Under the pieces are notes generated by a model. It was not told the origin of the DNA and did not search any database. It saw nothing but the letters and a program-made list of their open reading frames with translations. Positions 26,322-33,315 of a stretch of DNA of 64,000 nucleotides are shown piece after piece. The position numbers and the translations under genes were made by a program. The stretch is from Hyphomicrobiales bacterium (lineage in GTDB: Bacteria > Pseudomonadota > Alphaproteobacteria > Rhizobiales > Beijerinckiaceae): NCBI GenBank assembly GCA_027483795.1, contig JAIXTT010000075.1, forward strand, positions 1-64,000. The letters run 5' to 3'. Numbering within the stretch: position 1 is the stretch's first letter; the number at the start of each line of letters is the position of its first letter.

Positions 26322-26822
26322 ATGGCCATGGCCGCTCTCCGGACCCTCAACGACCTGTTCCTGCACGCCTTGAAGGACATCCATTACAGCGAGCGCCTGA
26401 TCCTGCGCGCGCTGCCGAAGATGGTGAAGAAGGCGCAGACGCCGGAACTCAAGGAAGCCTTGGAGACGCATCGGGGCGTGACCGAAGTGCAGATCCAAAG
26501 GCTTCAGAAGATCTTCGACATCCTGCAGAAGCCGTCGCGCGGCGTGAAATGCGAGGCGATGGACGGCATCATCGCGGAAGCCGAAAGCCTGATGGAGGAG
26601 ATCGACGATCCCGAAGTCGCCGACGCCGGCATCATCGCCAATGCTCAGTCCGTCGCGCATTACGAGATCACGCGCTACGGCACGCTGGCCGCATGGGCGC
26701 AGGAACTCGGCATGGACGAGGCGGCGAAACTCCTTCACCAGACGCTGGAGGAAGAGAAGGGCGCGGACCGCAAGCTGTCCGATCTCGCGAAACGGCGCGT
26801 CAACAAGGCGGCCGCGGCCTGA
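26322..26822 (+). CDS. Ferritin-like DUF892 (YciF-type) stress protein
   Basis: A 166-residue helical protein of the YciF/DUF892 ferritin-like family. The ferritin-fold block TLNDLFLHALKDIHYSERLI at the N terminus is followed by LETHRGVTEVQIQRLQKIFD, AHYEITRYGTLAAWAQELGM and AAKLLHQTLEEEKGADRKLS, which supply the carboxylate and histidine metal ligands. The family is stress-induced in enterobacteria. The ATG at 26322 has GAGG upstream; a second ATG two codons later is possible. A sigma-EcfG promoter precedes it and a strong bidirectional terminator follows. Confidence 0.93.
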   Translation: MAMAALRTLNDLFLHALKDIHYSERLILRALPKMVKKAQTPELKEALETHRGVTEVQIQRLQKIFDILQKPSRGVKCEAMDGIIAEAESLMEEIDDPEVADAGIIANAQSVAHYEITRYGTLAAWAQELGMDEAAKLLHQTLEEEKGADRKLSDLAKRRVNKAAAA

Positions 26823-26858
26823 CCGGGGCCCCGTCTTCCCGATCTCTTCCGACGAACG

Positions 26859-26888
26859 GGAAAGGGCCGGCATTCGCCGGCCCTTTCC
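26859..26888. terminator. Bidirectional hairpin terminator
   Basis: A perfect 13-base-pair stem, GGAAAGGGCCGGC (26859-26871) and its complement (26876-26888), with an ATTC loop. It sits between the convergent DUF892 and glycine-zipper genes, and the stem ends in T/A-rich bases on both strands. Confidence 0.8.
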
Positions 26889-26891
26889 GCG

Positions 26892-27158
26892 TCAGTATCT
26901 CTCGCAATAGCGACGGCCGTAGACGTCCCGCCAGCATCGCTGCCGGGGCGCCGTCGTGCCGCCGATGATCGCGCCGCCCGCCGCGCCGATGGCCCCGCCC
27001 GCCACCGCACCCGAGGCGCGGCCCGTGGCCAGCCCCCCGATCACGGCGCCGGTCGCGCCCCCGATCACGGCGCCCGTCGCGATCCGATTGTCGCGCTCGG
27101 TCTGTCCGCAGGCGCCGAGGCCCGCGGCCAGCAGTCCGACGATCACCATCCTGCGCAT
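26892..27158 (-). CDS. Glycine-zipper lipoprotein
   Basis: An 88-residue lipoprotein. The signal peptide MRRMVIVGLLAAGLGAC places the lipobox Cys near residue 17. The central segment repeats Gly-Ala-Ile-Gly (AVIGGATGAVIGGLATG and AGGAIGAAGGAIIGG), a glycine-zipper membrane-associated helix pair as in OsmB/SlyB-like proteins. The ATG at 27158 follows a perfect AGGAGG. An imperfect EcfG-like match (GAAAC-N16-CGTT on the minus strand near 27193-27217) may link it to the stress regulon. It probably resides in the outer membrane. Confidence 0.82.
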   Translation of the reverse strand: MRRMVIVGLLAAGLGACGQTERDNRIATGAVIGGATGAVIGGLATGRASGAVAGGAIGAAGGAIIGGTTAPRQRCWRDVYGRRYCERY

Positions 27159-27287
27159 CGAAACCTCCTGATGCTTCGCGTGTCGCGAAGGCAACGTTCG
27201 TGTTTCGGGATGGTTTCGACGGTCGGGCGATCCCCGCGCGGAAAGGGAGGACGAACGAAAAGAGGCGATCGGAAACGCGGCGAGGCA

Positions 27288-27313
27288 GGAACCTCAACGG
27301 TTTCGCCGACGTT
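27288..27313 (+). promoter_or_regulatory. Sigma-EcfG promoter of the KGG-repeat gene
   Basis: GGAAC (27288-27292) - 17 bases - CGTT (27310-27313), 40 bases upstream of the ATG at 27353. Confidence 0.8.
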
Positions 27314-27352
27314 GAGCACGCGAGAGCGGACGGAAAAAGGGGATCGCCTGCG

Positions 27353-27655
27353 ATGGCACAAGAGAAGAAATCGGCAAAGGACAAGAAATCGGGAACGTCC
27401 AATCGCGGCTTCGCATCGATGGACCGGGAGAAACAGCGGGCCATCGCGCGCAAGGGCGGCGAAAGCGTCCCGAGCGAAAAGCGCAGCTTCTCGAAGAATC
27501 CCGGCTTGGCGGCGGAAGCGGGCCGCAAGGGCGGCCGCAGCGTCGCGCCCGAGGACCGCAGCTTCTCGCGCAATCACGAATTGGCGGCGCGTGCCGGACG
27601 CAAGGGCGGAGAAGCCTCGCATTCGGGCCGGCGCGAAGGCGGCGGCGACGACTGA
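27353..27655 (+). CDS. KGG-repeat stress protein (GsiB/ConB-like)
   Basis: A 100-residue hydrophilic protein with three KGG motifs: RAIARKGGESVPSEKRSFSK, AAEAGRKGGRSVAPEDRSFS and ARAGRKGGEASHSGRR, plus NRGFASMDREKQRAI at the start. This is the stress-induced KGG repeat family related to Bacillus GsiB, probably a desiccation or osmotic protectant. The ATG at 27353 has AAGGGG upstream. A sigma-EcfG promoter precedes it and a GC-rich hairpin terminator follows. Confidence 0.92.
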   Translation: MAQEKKSAKDKKSGTSNRGFASMDREKQRAIARKGGESVPSEKRSFSKNPGLAAEAGRKGGRSVAPEDRSFSRNHELAARAGRKGGEASHSGRREGGGDD

Positions 27656-27667
27656 GACCCGGGTTCG

Positions 27668-27693
27668 GACGGCCCGCGGCGCGGCGGGCCGTC
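27668..27693. terminator. Hairpin terminator between KGG gene and galE
   Basis: Stem GACGGCCCGC (27668-27677) pairs with GCGGGCCGTC (27684-27693) around a 6-base loop, between two convergent genes. It is followed by CTTCGTTGCG, without a long T run. Confidence 0.6.
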
Positions 27694-27721
27694 TTCGTTG
27701 CGTTCCGCGACGGCGGACGGA

Positions 27722-28711
27722 TCAGGCCGCGTCGCGGGCGAGGAGGCGGCGCTCCCAGTCGAGCGCGTGGGTGACGATGGTCTCGAGATCGTCGAAGCGC
27801 GGTCGCCAGCCGAGCGTCGAGCGGATGCGTTCGGCGGCGGCGACGATGCGCGCCGGGTCGCCCGGACGACGCTCTCCGAGCGTCACCGGAAAATCGACGC
27901 CTGAGACCTTCTTCACGAGGTCGATCACCTCCAACACCGACGAGCCGTGGCCGTAGGCGCAGTTGAGGATGCCCCCCGCCCCGCCGCGACGCAGATGGGC
28001 GAGGCCCGCGACATGCGCGTCGATCAGGTCGGACACGTGGATGTAGTCGCGGATGCAGGAGCCGTCGGGCGTCGGATAGTCGGTGCCGAAGACCGTCATG
28101 CCGGGACGCAGGCCGAGCGCGGTCTGCACGGCGACCTTGATGAGATGGGTCGCGTTCTGCGTCGCCTGGCCGGAACGGCCGGCGGGATCCGCGCCCGCGA
28201 CGTTGAAGTAGCGCAGGGCGAGAGAGTTCAGCCCGTGCGCATGCGCGGCGTCCGCCAGCATCCATTCGACCATCAGCTTGGAGCGCCCGTAGGGCGAGAC
28301 GGGGACGGCGGGCGTCGTCTCGGTGACGGGCATCTCCTCCGCATCGCCGTAGACGGCGGCGGTGGAGGAGAAGATGAAGTTCGGGACGCCGCCGCGGACG
28401 GCGGCTTCGATGACGGCGCGGGCCTTCACCGTGTTGTTGAGATAATAGCCCAGAGGATCGGCGACGCTTTCGGGCACGACGATCTTGGCCGCGAAATGGG
28501 CGACGGCGTCGATGCGGTGCTCCCGGATCACGCGGTCGAGCAGCGCCTGGTCCCCCATGTCGCCGCGGACGATCCGGGCCTTGGGGGAGACGAGACGCTC
28601 GAAGCCCGTGGAGAAGTCGTCGAGCACGACGACGTCCTCGCCCGCGTCGGTCAGGGCGAGAACCATGTGGCTGCCGATATAGCCGGCACCGCCCGTGACG
28701 AGAACGGTCAT
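27722..28711 (-). CDS. galE: UDP-glucose 4-epimerase
   Basis: NAD-dependent SDR-type epimerase of 329 residues that interconverts UDP-glucose and UDP-galactose. The N terminus MTVLVTGGAGYIGSHMVLAL holds the GxxGxxG cofactor site; SSTAAVYGD and the catalytic YGRSK (SPYGRSKLMVEWML) follow, with RYFNVAGADPAGRSGQ and GTDYPTPDGSCIRDYIHVSD later. It is downstream of glf on the same strand after a 156-base gap, so UDP-galactose can feed the mutase. Confidence 0.94.
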   Translation of the reverse strand: MTVLVTGGAGYIGSHMVLALTDAGEDVVVLDDFSTGFERLVSPKARIVRGDMGDQALLDRVIREHRIDAVAHFAAKIVVPESVADPLGYYLNNTVKARAVIEAAVRGGVPNFIFSSTAAVYGDAEEMPVTETTPAVPVSPYGRSKLMVEWMLADAAHAHGLNSLALRYFNVAGADPAGRSGQATQNATHLIKVAVQTALGLRPGMTVFGTDYPTPDGSCIRDYIHVSDLIDAHVAGLAHLRRGGAGGILNCAYGHGSSVLEVIDLVKKVSGVDFPVTLGERRPGDPARIVAAAERIRSTLGWRPRFDDLETIVTHALDWERRLLARDAA

Positions 28712-28867
28712 TCAAAAGCTCCATATCTGCGAAAATTCGGCATCAGGACGTTGCGGAGAGTGTCGCAAATTCCTGAACAAGTCCTCTCGCCTCGCGGCGA
28801 GGGCGCAGGGCGTCTTCGCCTCGATCGGGCGGGAAGCGCATGAGAGGGATCCGGCCCGGCGCGCTCG

Positions 28868-30007
28868 TCACGACGCCTGCATGATCGCGCGGGCGCGTTT
28901 GGGGCCGGTGCCGAGGGCGGCGTCGATCTTCTCGAAGGCGGCGAGCGCCCGGGCCACGACCTGATCCATCTCGTAGCTGCGATAGTCGGCGAGACGGCCG
29001 ACGAACCAGACGTTGGGCGTCGCACGGGCGAGCTGTTCGTAGCGCTTGAAGAGCGCGGCATTCTCCGGCGTGGGGATCGGACGGCAGGGTTCGCCTTCCG
29101 CGGAAGGATATTCGTAGGCGATCGTCGTCTTCGGGTGTTCCTGCCCGGTCAGATGCTTGTATTCGATGACGCGCGTATGGGCCTCGGTCTGCGGGTGCTC
29201 GATCACGGCGGCGGGCTGGAAGCGCGGCGCGTCGATCGTCCGGTGCTCGAAACGCAGCGAGCGGTAGGGCAGCCTGCCGAAGCGCCGGTCGAAGAACTCG
29301 TCGATCGACCCCGTGAAGATCATGCGCTTGAAGGAGATGCCGCGCCGCACGTCGGCGTAGTCGGTCTGCAGCATGATCTTGATGTTGGGATGGTCGAGCA
29401 TGCGCTCGAACATCCGCGTGTAGCCGTGCTTCGGCATGCATTGGAACGCGTCTTCGAAATATCGGTCGTCCTCGTTCGTGCGCACGGGCAAGCGGGCGAC
29501 GACGGATGGGTCGAGCGCCGAGGGATCGAGCCCCCATTCCTTGCGCGCTTGGTCGCGGAAGAAGGTCTCGTAGAGTTCGCGGCCGACGCGCGCGACGATC
29601 AGGTCCTCGAAGGTGCGGATCTCCGCCCGCGGCTCGGCGCGCGCGCGGAAGAAGGTCTCGACCGCCTCGTCGTCGTCGAGCGAAAGGCCGTAGAGCGCGT
29701 TGATCGTCGTGCGGTTGATCGGGAACGGGACGAGCCGATCGTCCACCTGCGCCAGCACGCGATGTTCGTAGGGCCTCCATTCCGTGAACTGCGACAGGTA
29801 ATCGACGATCGAACGGTCGTCGGTGTGGAAGACGTGCGGTCCGTAGCGGTGCACGAGAAGGCCCGCCTCGTCGTAATGATCATGAGCGGCGCCGCCGACA
29901 TGGTTGCGCCGGTCGACGACGAGGACGCGCTCGTTGCGGACGCGGGCGAGCCGTTCCGCCAGCACGCTTCCCGCGAAGCCGGCGCCGATGACGAGCCAAT
30001 CGAACAC
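28868..30007 (-). CDS. glf: UDP-galactopyranose mutase
   Basis: FAD enzyme of 379 residues that converts UDP-galactopyranose to UDP-galactofuranose, the donor for Galf-containing polysaccharides. The FAD Rossmann motif is VIGAGFAGSVLAERLARVRN; then VDRRNHVGGAAHDHYDEAGL, VHRYGPHVFHTDDRSIVDYL, PFPINRTTINALYGLSLDDD and FVGRLADYRSYEMDQVVARA near the end. A perfect sigma-EcfG promoter lies at 30060-30085. galE follows on the same strand. Galf use is inferred; no Galf transferase was identified in the window. Confidence 0.94.
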   Translation of the reverse strand: MFDWLVIGAGFAGSVLAERLARVRNERVLVVDRRNHVGGAAHDHYDEAGLLVHRYGPHVFHTDDRSIVDYLSQFTEWRPYEHRVLAQVDDRLVPFPINRTTINALYGLSLDDDEAVETFFRARAEPRAEIRTFEDLIVARVGRELYETFFRDQARKEWGLDPSALDPSVVARLPVRTNEDDRYFEDAFQCMPKHGYTRMFERMLDHPNIKIMLQTDYADVRRGISFKRMIFTGSIDEFFDRRFGRLPYRSLRFEHRTIDAPRFQPAAVIEHPQTEAHTRVIEYKHLTGQEHPKTTIAYEYPSAEGEPCRPIPTPENAALFKRYEQLARATPNVWFVGRLADYRSYEMDQVVARALAAFEKIDAALGTGPKRARAIMQAS

Positions 30008-30059
30008 GGAAGCGTCTCCTCACGGATTGCGGCGCAGGGGCGTCGACATCCGGTTCGGC

Positions 30060-30085
30060 AACGCGGGACGGGACGGAAAGGTTCC
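30060..30085 (-). promoter_or_regulatory. Sigma-EcfG promoter of glf
   Basis: Minus strand GGAAC (30081-30085) - 17 bases - CGTT (30060-30063), giving a leader of about 45 bases to the glf ATG at 30007. Confidence 0.75.
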
Positions 30086-30127
30086 GTTCGCGCCGCATCG
30101 AAGGACGATGCGGCGTCGTCCGTTCGG

Positions 30128-30152
30128 GGAACTCCTCGCCCCTTCGGTCGTT
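30128..30152 (+). promoter_or_regulatory. Sigma-EcfG promoter of a 66-residue gene
   Basis: GGAAC (30128-30132) - 16 bases - CGTT (30149-30152), about 30 bases upstream of the ATG at 30183. Divergent from the glf promoter. Confidence 0.75.
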
Positions 30153-30182
30153 GAGGGCTCGGGACTCCGGGGAGACGGGAAC

Positions 30183-30383
30183 ATGATCGAACGGCCCGAG
30201 GACATTCGACGACAGGCCGAATGCGCGACCATGCTGGTCGCCATCGCCAAGGTGATGCTCAATGCCGACGCCGCCGAATTCGCCGCATGGCTGCGCGCGG
30301 TGGCCGACGACATCGAGGCCCAGGGACGGGGCGCGCCCGACGATCCCGAGGTCGCGGCCGAAGCGCTCCGCCGCTCGAACTGA
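30183..30383 (+). CDS. Small stress-regulated hypothetical protein
   Basis: A 66-residue protein, MIERPEDIRRQAECATMLVA then IAKVMLNADAAEFAAWLRAV and an acidic tail. It is predicted to be alpha-helical and soluble. The ATG at 30183 has GGGGAGA upstream and a perfect sigma-EcfG promoter about 30 bases before it, which supports it as a real gene of the general stress regulon. No family is recognised. Confidence 0.65.
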   Translation: MIERPEDIRRQAECATMLVAIAKVMLNADAAEFAAWLRAVADDIEAQGRGAPDDPEVAAEALRRSN

Positions 30384-30425
30384 CCGCATTCGACGGCTCG
30401 TCGTCGCCGACGATCGATCGGCCCT

Positions 30426-30920
30426 TCATGCCGCGGGGCCGTGACGGGCCGCGAAGATCACCCTGATGCCCTCGAAGGACGCCTCCTGCTCTTCGCCGTC
30501 GTCCTCTTCGTCCTCGTCGGAATCGAATTCGGCGCCGTCCCACAGTCCGGCGACGCTCGGCGTGAAGCGGAGCACGACGATGTCGGGATCGTCGGGGCCT
30601 TCGAAACAGCTCCCGGCCTCGATCGACCAGAGCTCCGCGAGCTTGGCGCGATCGTCCACCAGCTCCATGGAGCCCGTCACCGATACGTAGACGTCCTCTT
30701 CGGGGTCCGCGAAGGTGAGGCAGGCCGACGGATCGGCGCGGATCTCCTCCTCCTTGTGCGTCGCCTTGTCGGAGAGGAACCAGATCGACCGGTCCTCGGG
30801 GTCGGGCAGCGCCTGCATGGGCCGGCCGTGCAGACCCTCGCCGGATTTGGTGACGAGCATGCAGGTGCCGATCCCGAGCACCGCCCGCCAGAACCGTTCA
30901 CGATCCTCACGTTCCGCCAT
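30426..30920 (-). CDS. Pyridoxamine 5'-phosphate oxidase-fold protein (general stress protein 26-like)
   Basis: A 164-residue split-barrel flavin-binding protein. The N-terminal block DRERFWRAVLGIGTCMLVTK then GEGLHGRPMQALPDPEDRSI, the strand WFLSDKATHKEEEIRADPSA and the segment YVSVTGSMELVDDRAKLAEL are typical of the general stress protein 26 family, not biosynthetic PdxH. A GGAAGGAGAAGG ribosome site precedes the ATG at 30920, and a sigma-EcfG promoter lies at 30952-30976. It probably binds a flavin or deazaflavin; the reaction is unknown. Confidence 0.88.
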   Translation of the reverse strand: MAEREDRERFWRAVLGIGTCMLVTKSGEGLHGRPMQALPDPEDRSIWFLSDKATHKEEEIRADPSACLTFADPEEDVYVSVTGSMELVDDRAKLAELWSIEAGSCFEGPDDPDIVVLRFTPSVAGLWDGAEFDSDEDEEDDGEEQEASFEGIRVIFAARHGPAA

Positions 30921-30951
30921 GGCCTTCTCCTTCCGCGCGCCTCCTACGGCA

Positions 30952-30976
30952 AACGCGGGGCGTCCGCCGTGGTTCC
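30952..30976 (-). promoter_or_regulatory. Sigma-EcfG promoter of the stress protein 26-like gene
   Basis: Minus strand GGAAC (30972-30976) - 16 bases - CGTT (30952-30955), about 31 bases before the ATG at 30920. Confidence 0.78.
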
Positions 30977-31009
30977 TGTCGGAGGCGGGGCGGTCGTGCG
31001 GACGGTTCA

Positions 31010-31035
31010 GGAACCGCCGGACCCGTCGCGGCGTT
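31010..31035 (+). promoter_or_regulatory. Sigma-EcfG promoter of the 177-residue gene
   Basis: GGAAC (31010-31014) - 17 bases - CGTT (31032-31035), about 40 bases before the ATG at 31076. Divergent from the promoter at 30952. Confidence 0.78.
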
Positions 31036-31075
31036 GGCTCGAACGTCCCGTTCCATCGATGCGGAGGCCGCTCCG

Positions 31076-31609
31076 ATGTCCGTCCACCCTCTTCCCCAGG
31101 TCGCGGGGCTGCTTCTGCCGCCGGACGCGCTCGCCGTCGTCGACGCTTTTCGGCGCTTCGATCGCTTCCGCGGCGACGACGAGAGCCGCCGGCGCGAAGC
31201 CGTGTCGCGGCGGATGCGCGGCCTCATGCCTGGCGACGCCGCGGATGCGGTGATCGCGGAGGCTCTGCTCGTCGACGGCGAGATCCGCCTGCGGTCGAAG
31301 GGGCGCTTCGTCTTCTTCAACGAAGGCGCGCCGACCGCATCCGCGGACGAGGCCGCGCTGCTCAACCTGATCGGGGCGATGCAGAGCGCCGACTATACGG
31401 CGGCGGCGGAAGCGGCGATCCAGCTCGAAATCCTGCAGGCGCGGGCGCTCTTCTCGCTCGCCTTCCGCCTGGGCCGCAGGCTCCTCGAAGGCGGCGTCCG
31501 CTTCCGTCCGCGCAGCTTCCGCGGCACGGCGGTCACCGCACGCGTGCCGGAGCCGCGGCCGCCGCGCGGCGCGCCGTCGCTCAACCTCGTCGAGGGCTGC
31601 GGCGGTTGA
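31076..31609 (+). CDS. Stress-regulated hypothetical protein
   Basis: A 177-residue protein from the ATG at 31076, which follows GGAGG; an upstream in-frame ATG at 31034 would overlap the promoter and is rejected. Segments such as VAGLLLPPDALAVVDAFRRF, ADEAALLNLIGAMQSADYTA and QARALFSLAFRLGRRLLEGG suggest a mostly helical soluble protein. No family is recognised. It has its own sigma-EcfG promoter and a large hairpin at its stop codon. Confidence 0.7.
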   Translation: MSVHPLPQVAGLLLPPDALAVVDAFRRFDRFRGDDESRRREAVSRRMRGLMPGDAADAVIAEALLVDGEIRLRSKGRFVFFNEGAPTASADEAALLNLIGAMQSADYTAAAEAAIQLEILQARALFSLAFRLGRRLLEGGVRFRPRSFRGTAVTARVPEPRPPRGAPSLNLVEGCGG

Positions 31610-31669
31610 TCGAAGGCCGGACGCGCCGGTGCCCGCCGGGGAAAAGGATCCCCGATCGGGCCTTCGATC
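31608..31669. terminator. Large hairpin downstream of the 177-residue gene
   Basis: GATCGAAGGCC (31608-31618) pairs with GGCCTTCGATC (31659-31669), enclosing an inner GGGG...CCCC hairpin. It lies between convergent genes and overlaps the upstream stop codon, so a terminator role is likely, though no T run follows. Confidence 0.5.
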
Positions 31670-31689
31670 TTCGTCCGGATCCGGACGCG

Positions 31690-32265
31690 TCAGGCTTCGC
31701 GGCGCGCGGCGACCGTCACGAGGCCGAGGGTGAGCGCGGCGCCCAGCCCGGTCTTGAGCAGCGTGGCGGCCCAGAAGGGAGCGACGCCCGCCGCCCAGGC
31801 CTTTTCGGCCCCGAAGAGACCCGCGAGCCAGGCGAAGCCCGGCGCGAAGATCGCCGCATGGCCGATCGCCATCACGGCGAGGAGACCGAGGAGAGAGCGG
31901 CCGAAGCCGCGCTCGACCAGCGCGCCCGTCACGAAGGCGGCGGCGAGGAAGCCCGCGAGATAGCCCGCCGTCGGGCCGGCCATATAGGCGAGGCCGCCGC
32001 CTGCGGCGAAGACGGGCAGGCCGAACGCGCCCTGAAGGAGATAGAGACCGACGGTCGCCGCGCCGAGCCGCGAGCCGTAGGCCGCGCCGAGCATCAGCAC
32101 GACCATGCTCTGCATGGTCATGGGCACGGGATAGAAGGGCACCTGAACCTTGGCCGAGAGCGTGAGCAGGAGCGAACCGGCGACGGCGAGGATCGCCGAC
32201 TTCAAAAGCGAATCGGCCCGGCCGCGGGACGGCCAAAGCGTGCCGGCGAGCGTGGAAACGGTCAT
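31690..32265 (-). CDS. bioY: Biotin transporter BioY
   Basis: Six-helix S component for biotin uptake, 191 residues. The family block SAKVQVPFYPVPMTMQSMVV, then GAAYGSRLGAATVGLYLLQG and GGGLAYMAGPTAGYLAGFLA form the biotin-binding region. BioY works alone or with an energy-coupling-factor module; no bioMN lies in the window. I saw no BioR box in the 135 bases upstream. The divergent neighbour encodes a metallo-beta-lactamase-fold hydrolase. Confidence 0.94.
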   Translation of the reverse strand: MTVSTLAGTLWPSRGRADSLLKSAILAVAGSLLLTLSAKVQVPFYPVPMTMQSMVVLMLGAAYGSRLGAATVGLYLLQGAFGLPVFAAGGGLAYMAGPTAGYLAGFLAAAFVTGALVERGFGRSLLGLLAVMAIGHAAIFAPGFAWLAGLFGAEKAWAAGVAPFWAATLLKTGLGAALTLGLVTVAARREA

Positions 32266-32400
32266 GAAACACCTCGAAAGAGAGTCTTGTGCATCCGCAC
32301 TGGATAATCTTCGTGCCGGACCCTACACGGTCGGACCGAAAGCGCAACGGCGCAGCCGGGTGGAAACGCCTTGGACTTCGGTCGAACGGGGAGAGCGGAG

Positions 32401-33309
32401 ATGAGCGAAGAGGTGCCCTTCGATCGCGAGGCGCCGGTCGCGGGCCGGCTCGACCTCGTCTCGCCCCTCGTCCGGCGTCTCGTCGCGGACAACGGCGGAC
32501 CCTTCACCTTCACGGGCACCTGCACCTATGTCGTCGGGCGGGGGCGTGTGGCGGTGATCGACCCCGGCCCGGCCGACCCCGCGCATCTCGCCGCGCTCCT
32601 CGCCGCGCTCGACGGCGAGACGGTCGAGGAGATCCTGCTCACGCATACGCACCGCGACCATGCCGACGGCGTGGCCGCGCTCGCCGCCGCCACCGGAGCG
32701 CGGATCACGGGCTGCGGACCGCATCGCAGCGCGCGGCCGCTCGGGCTCGACGAGCGCAATCTCCTCGATGCGAGCGCCGACCGCGACCATGTCCCCGACC
32801 TCGAAATGCGGGACGGCGACGTGCTGACCGGACCGGGCTGGACGCTGGAGGCGATCGCCGTGCCGGGGCATACGGCGAACCATCTCGCCTTCGCGCTGCG
32901 CGAGGAGGGCACGCTGTTCTCGGGCGATCACGTGATGGCGTGGTCGACCTCGATCGTCGCCCCGCCGGACGGCTCCATGGGCGACTATATGGCCTCGCTG
33001 CAGAAGATCGGCGCGCGCGAGGAGGGGCTCTATCGGCCCGGCCACGGCGGGCCCGTGCGCGAGCCGGCGCGCTTCGTCCGCGCGCTCATCCACCACCGGC
33101 GGCAACGCGAGGCCTCGATCATGACGCGCCTCGAGAAGGGCGACGAAACGATCCCCGCGATCGTGAAGACCGTCTATCGCGGGCTCGCCCCCGCGCTCGA
33201 GGGCGCGGCGGGGCTGTCGGTCTTCGCGCATCTCGAAGACCTCGTCGCCCGCGGGCTCGCGGCGACGGAGGGCGCGCCGCGCCTCGACGGACGGTTCCGC
33301 CCGCGCTGA
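32401..33309 (+). CDS. Metallo-beta-lactamase-fold hydrolase (LACTB2-like)
   Basis: A 302-residue zinc hydrolase. The metal motif LLTHTHRDHADGVAALAAAT (HxHxDH) is followed by AVPGHTANHLAFALREEGTL, then FSGDHVMAWSTS and YRPGHGGPVREPARFVRAL. The C-terminal winged segment (IHHRRQREASIMTRLEKGDE) is the LACTB2/beta-lactamase-like extension. Relatives are endoribonucleases or thioester hydrolases; the substrate here is unknown. The ATG at 32401 has GGAG upstream. It converges on the STT3-like gene. Confidence 0.87.
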   Translation: MSEEVPFDREAPVAGRLDLVSPLVRRLVADNGGPFTFTGTCTYVVGRGRVAVIDPGPADPAHLAALLAALDGETVEEILLTHTHRDHADGVAALAAATGARITGCGPHRSARPLGLDERNLLDASADRDHVPDLEMRDGDVLTGPGWTLEAIAVPGHTANHLAFALREEGTLFSGDHVMAWSTSIVAPPDGSMGDYMASLQKIGAREEGLYRPGHGGPVREPARFVRALIHHRRQREASIMTRLEKGDETIPAIVKTVYRGLAPALEGAAGLSVFAHLEDLVARGLAATEGAPRLDGRFRPR

Positions 33310-33315
33310 CGGGCT

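Noticed and set aside
27193-27217. EcfG promoter for the glycine-zipper lipoprotein
   Set aside because: The -35 reads GAAAC instead of GGAAC, so it was kept out of the promoter list and mentioned only as a weak match.
32266-32400. BioR box or other biotin control site upstream of bioY
   Set aside because: No TTATMKATAA-like sequence found in the 135 bases upstream.
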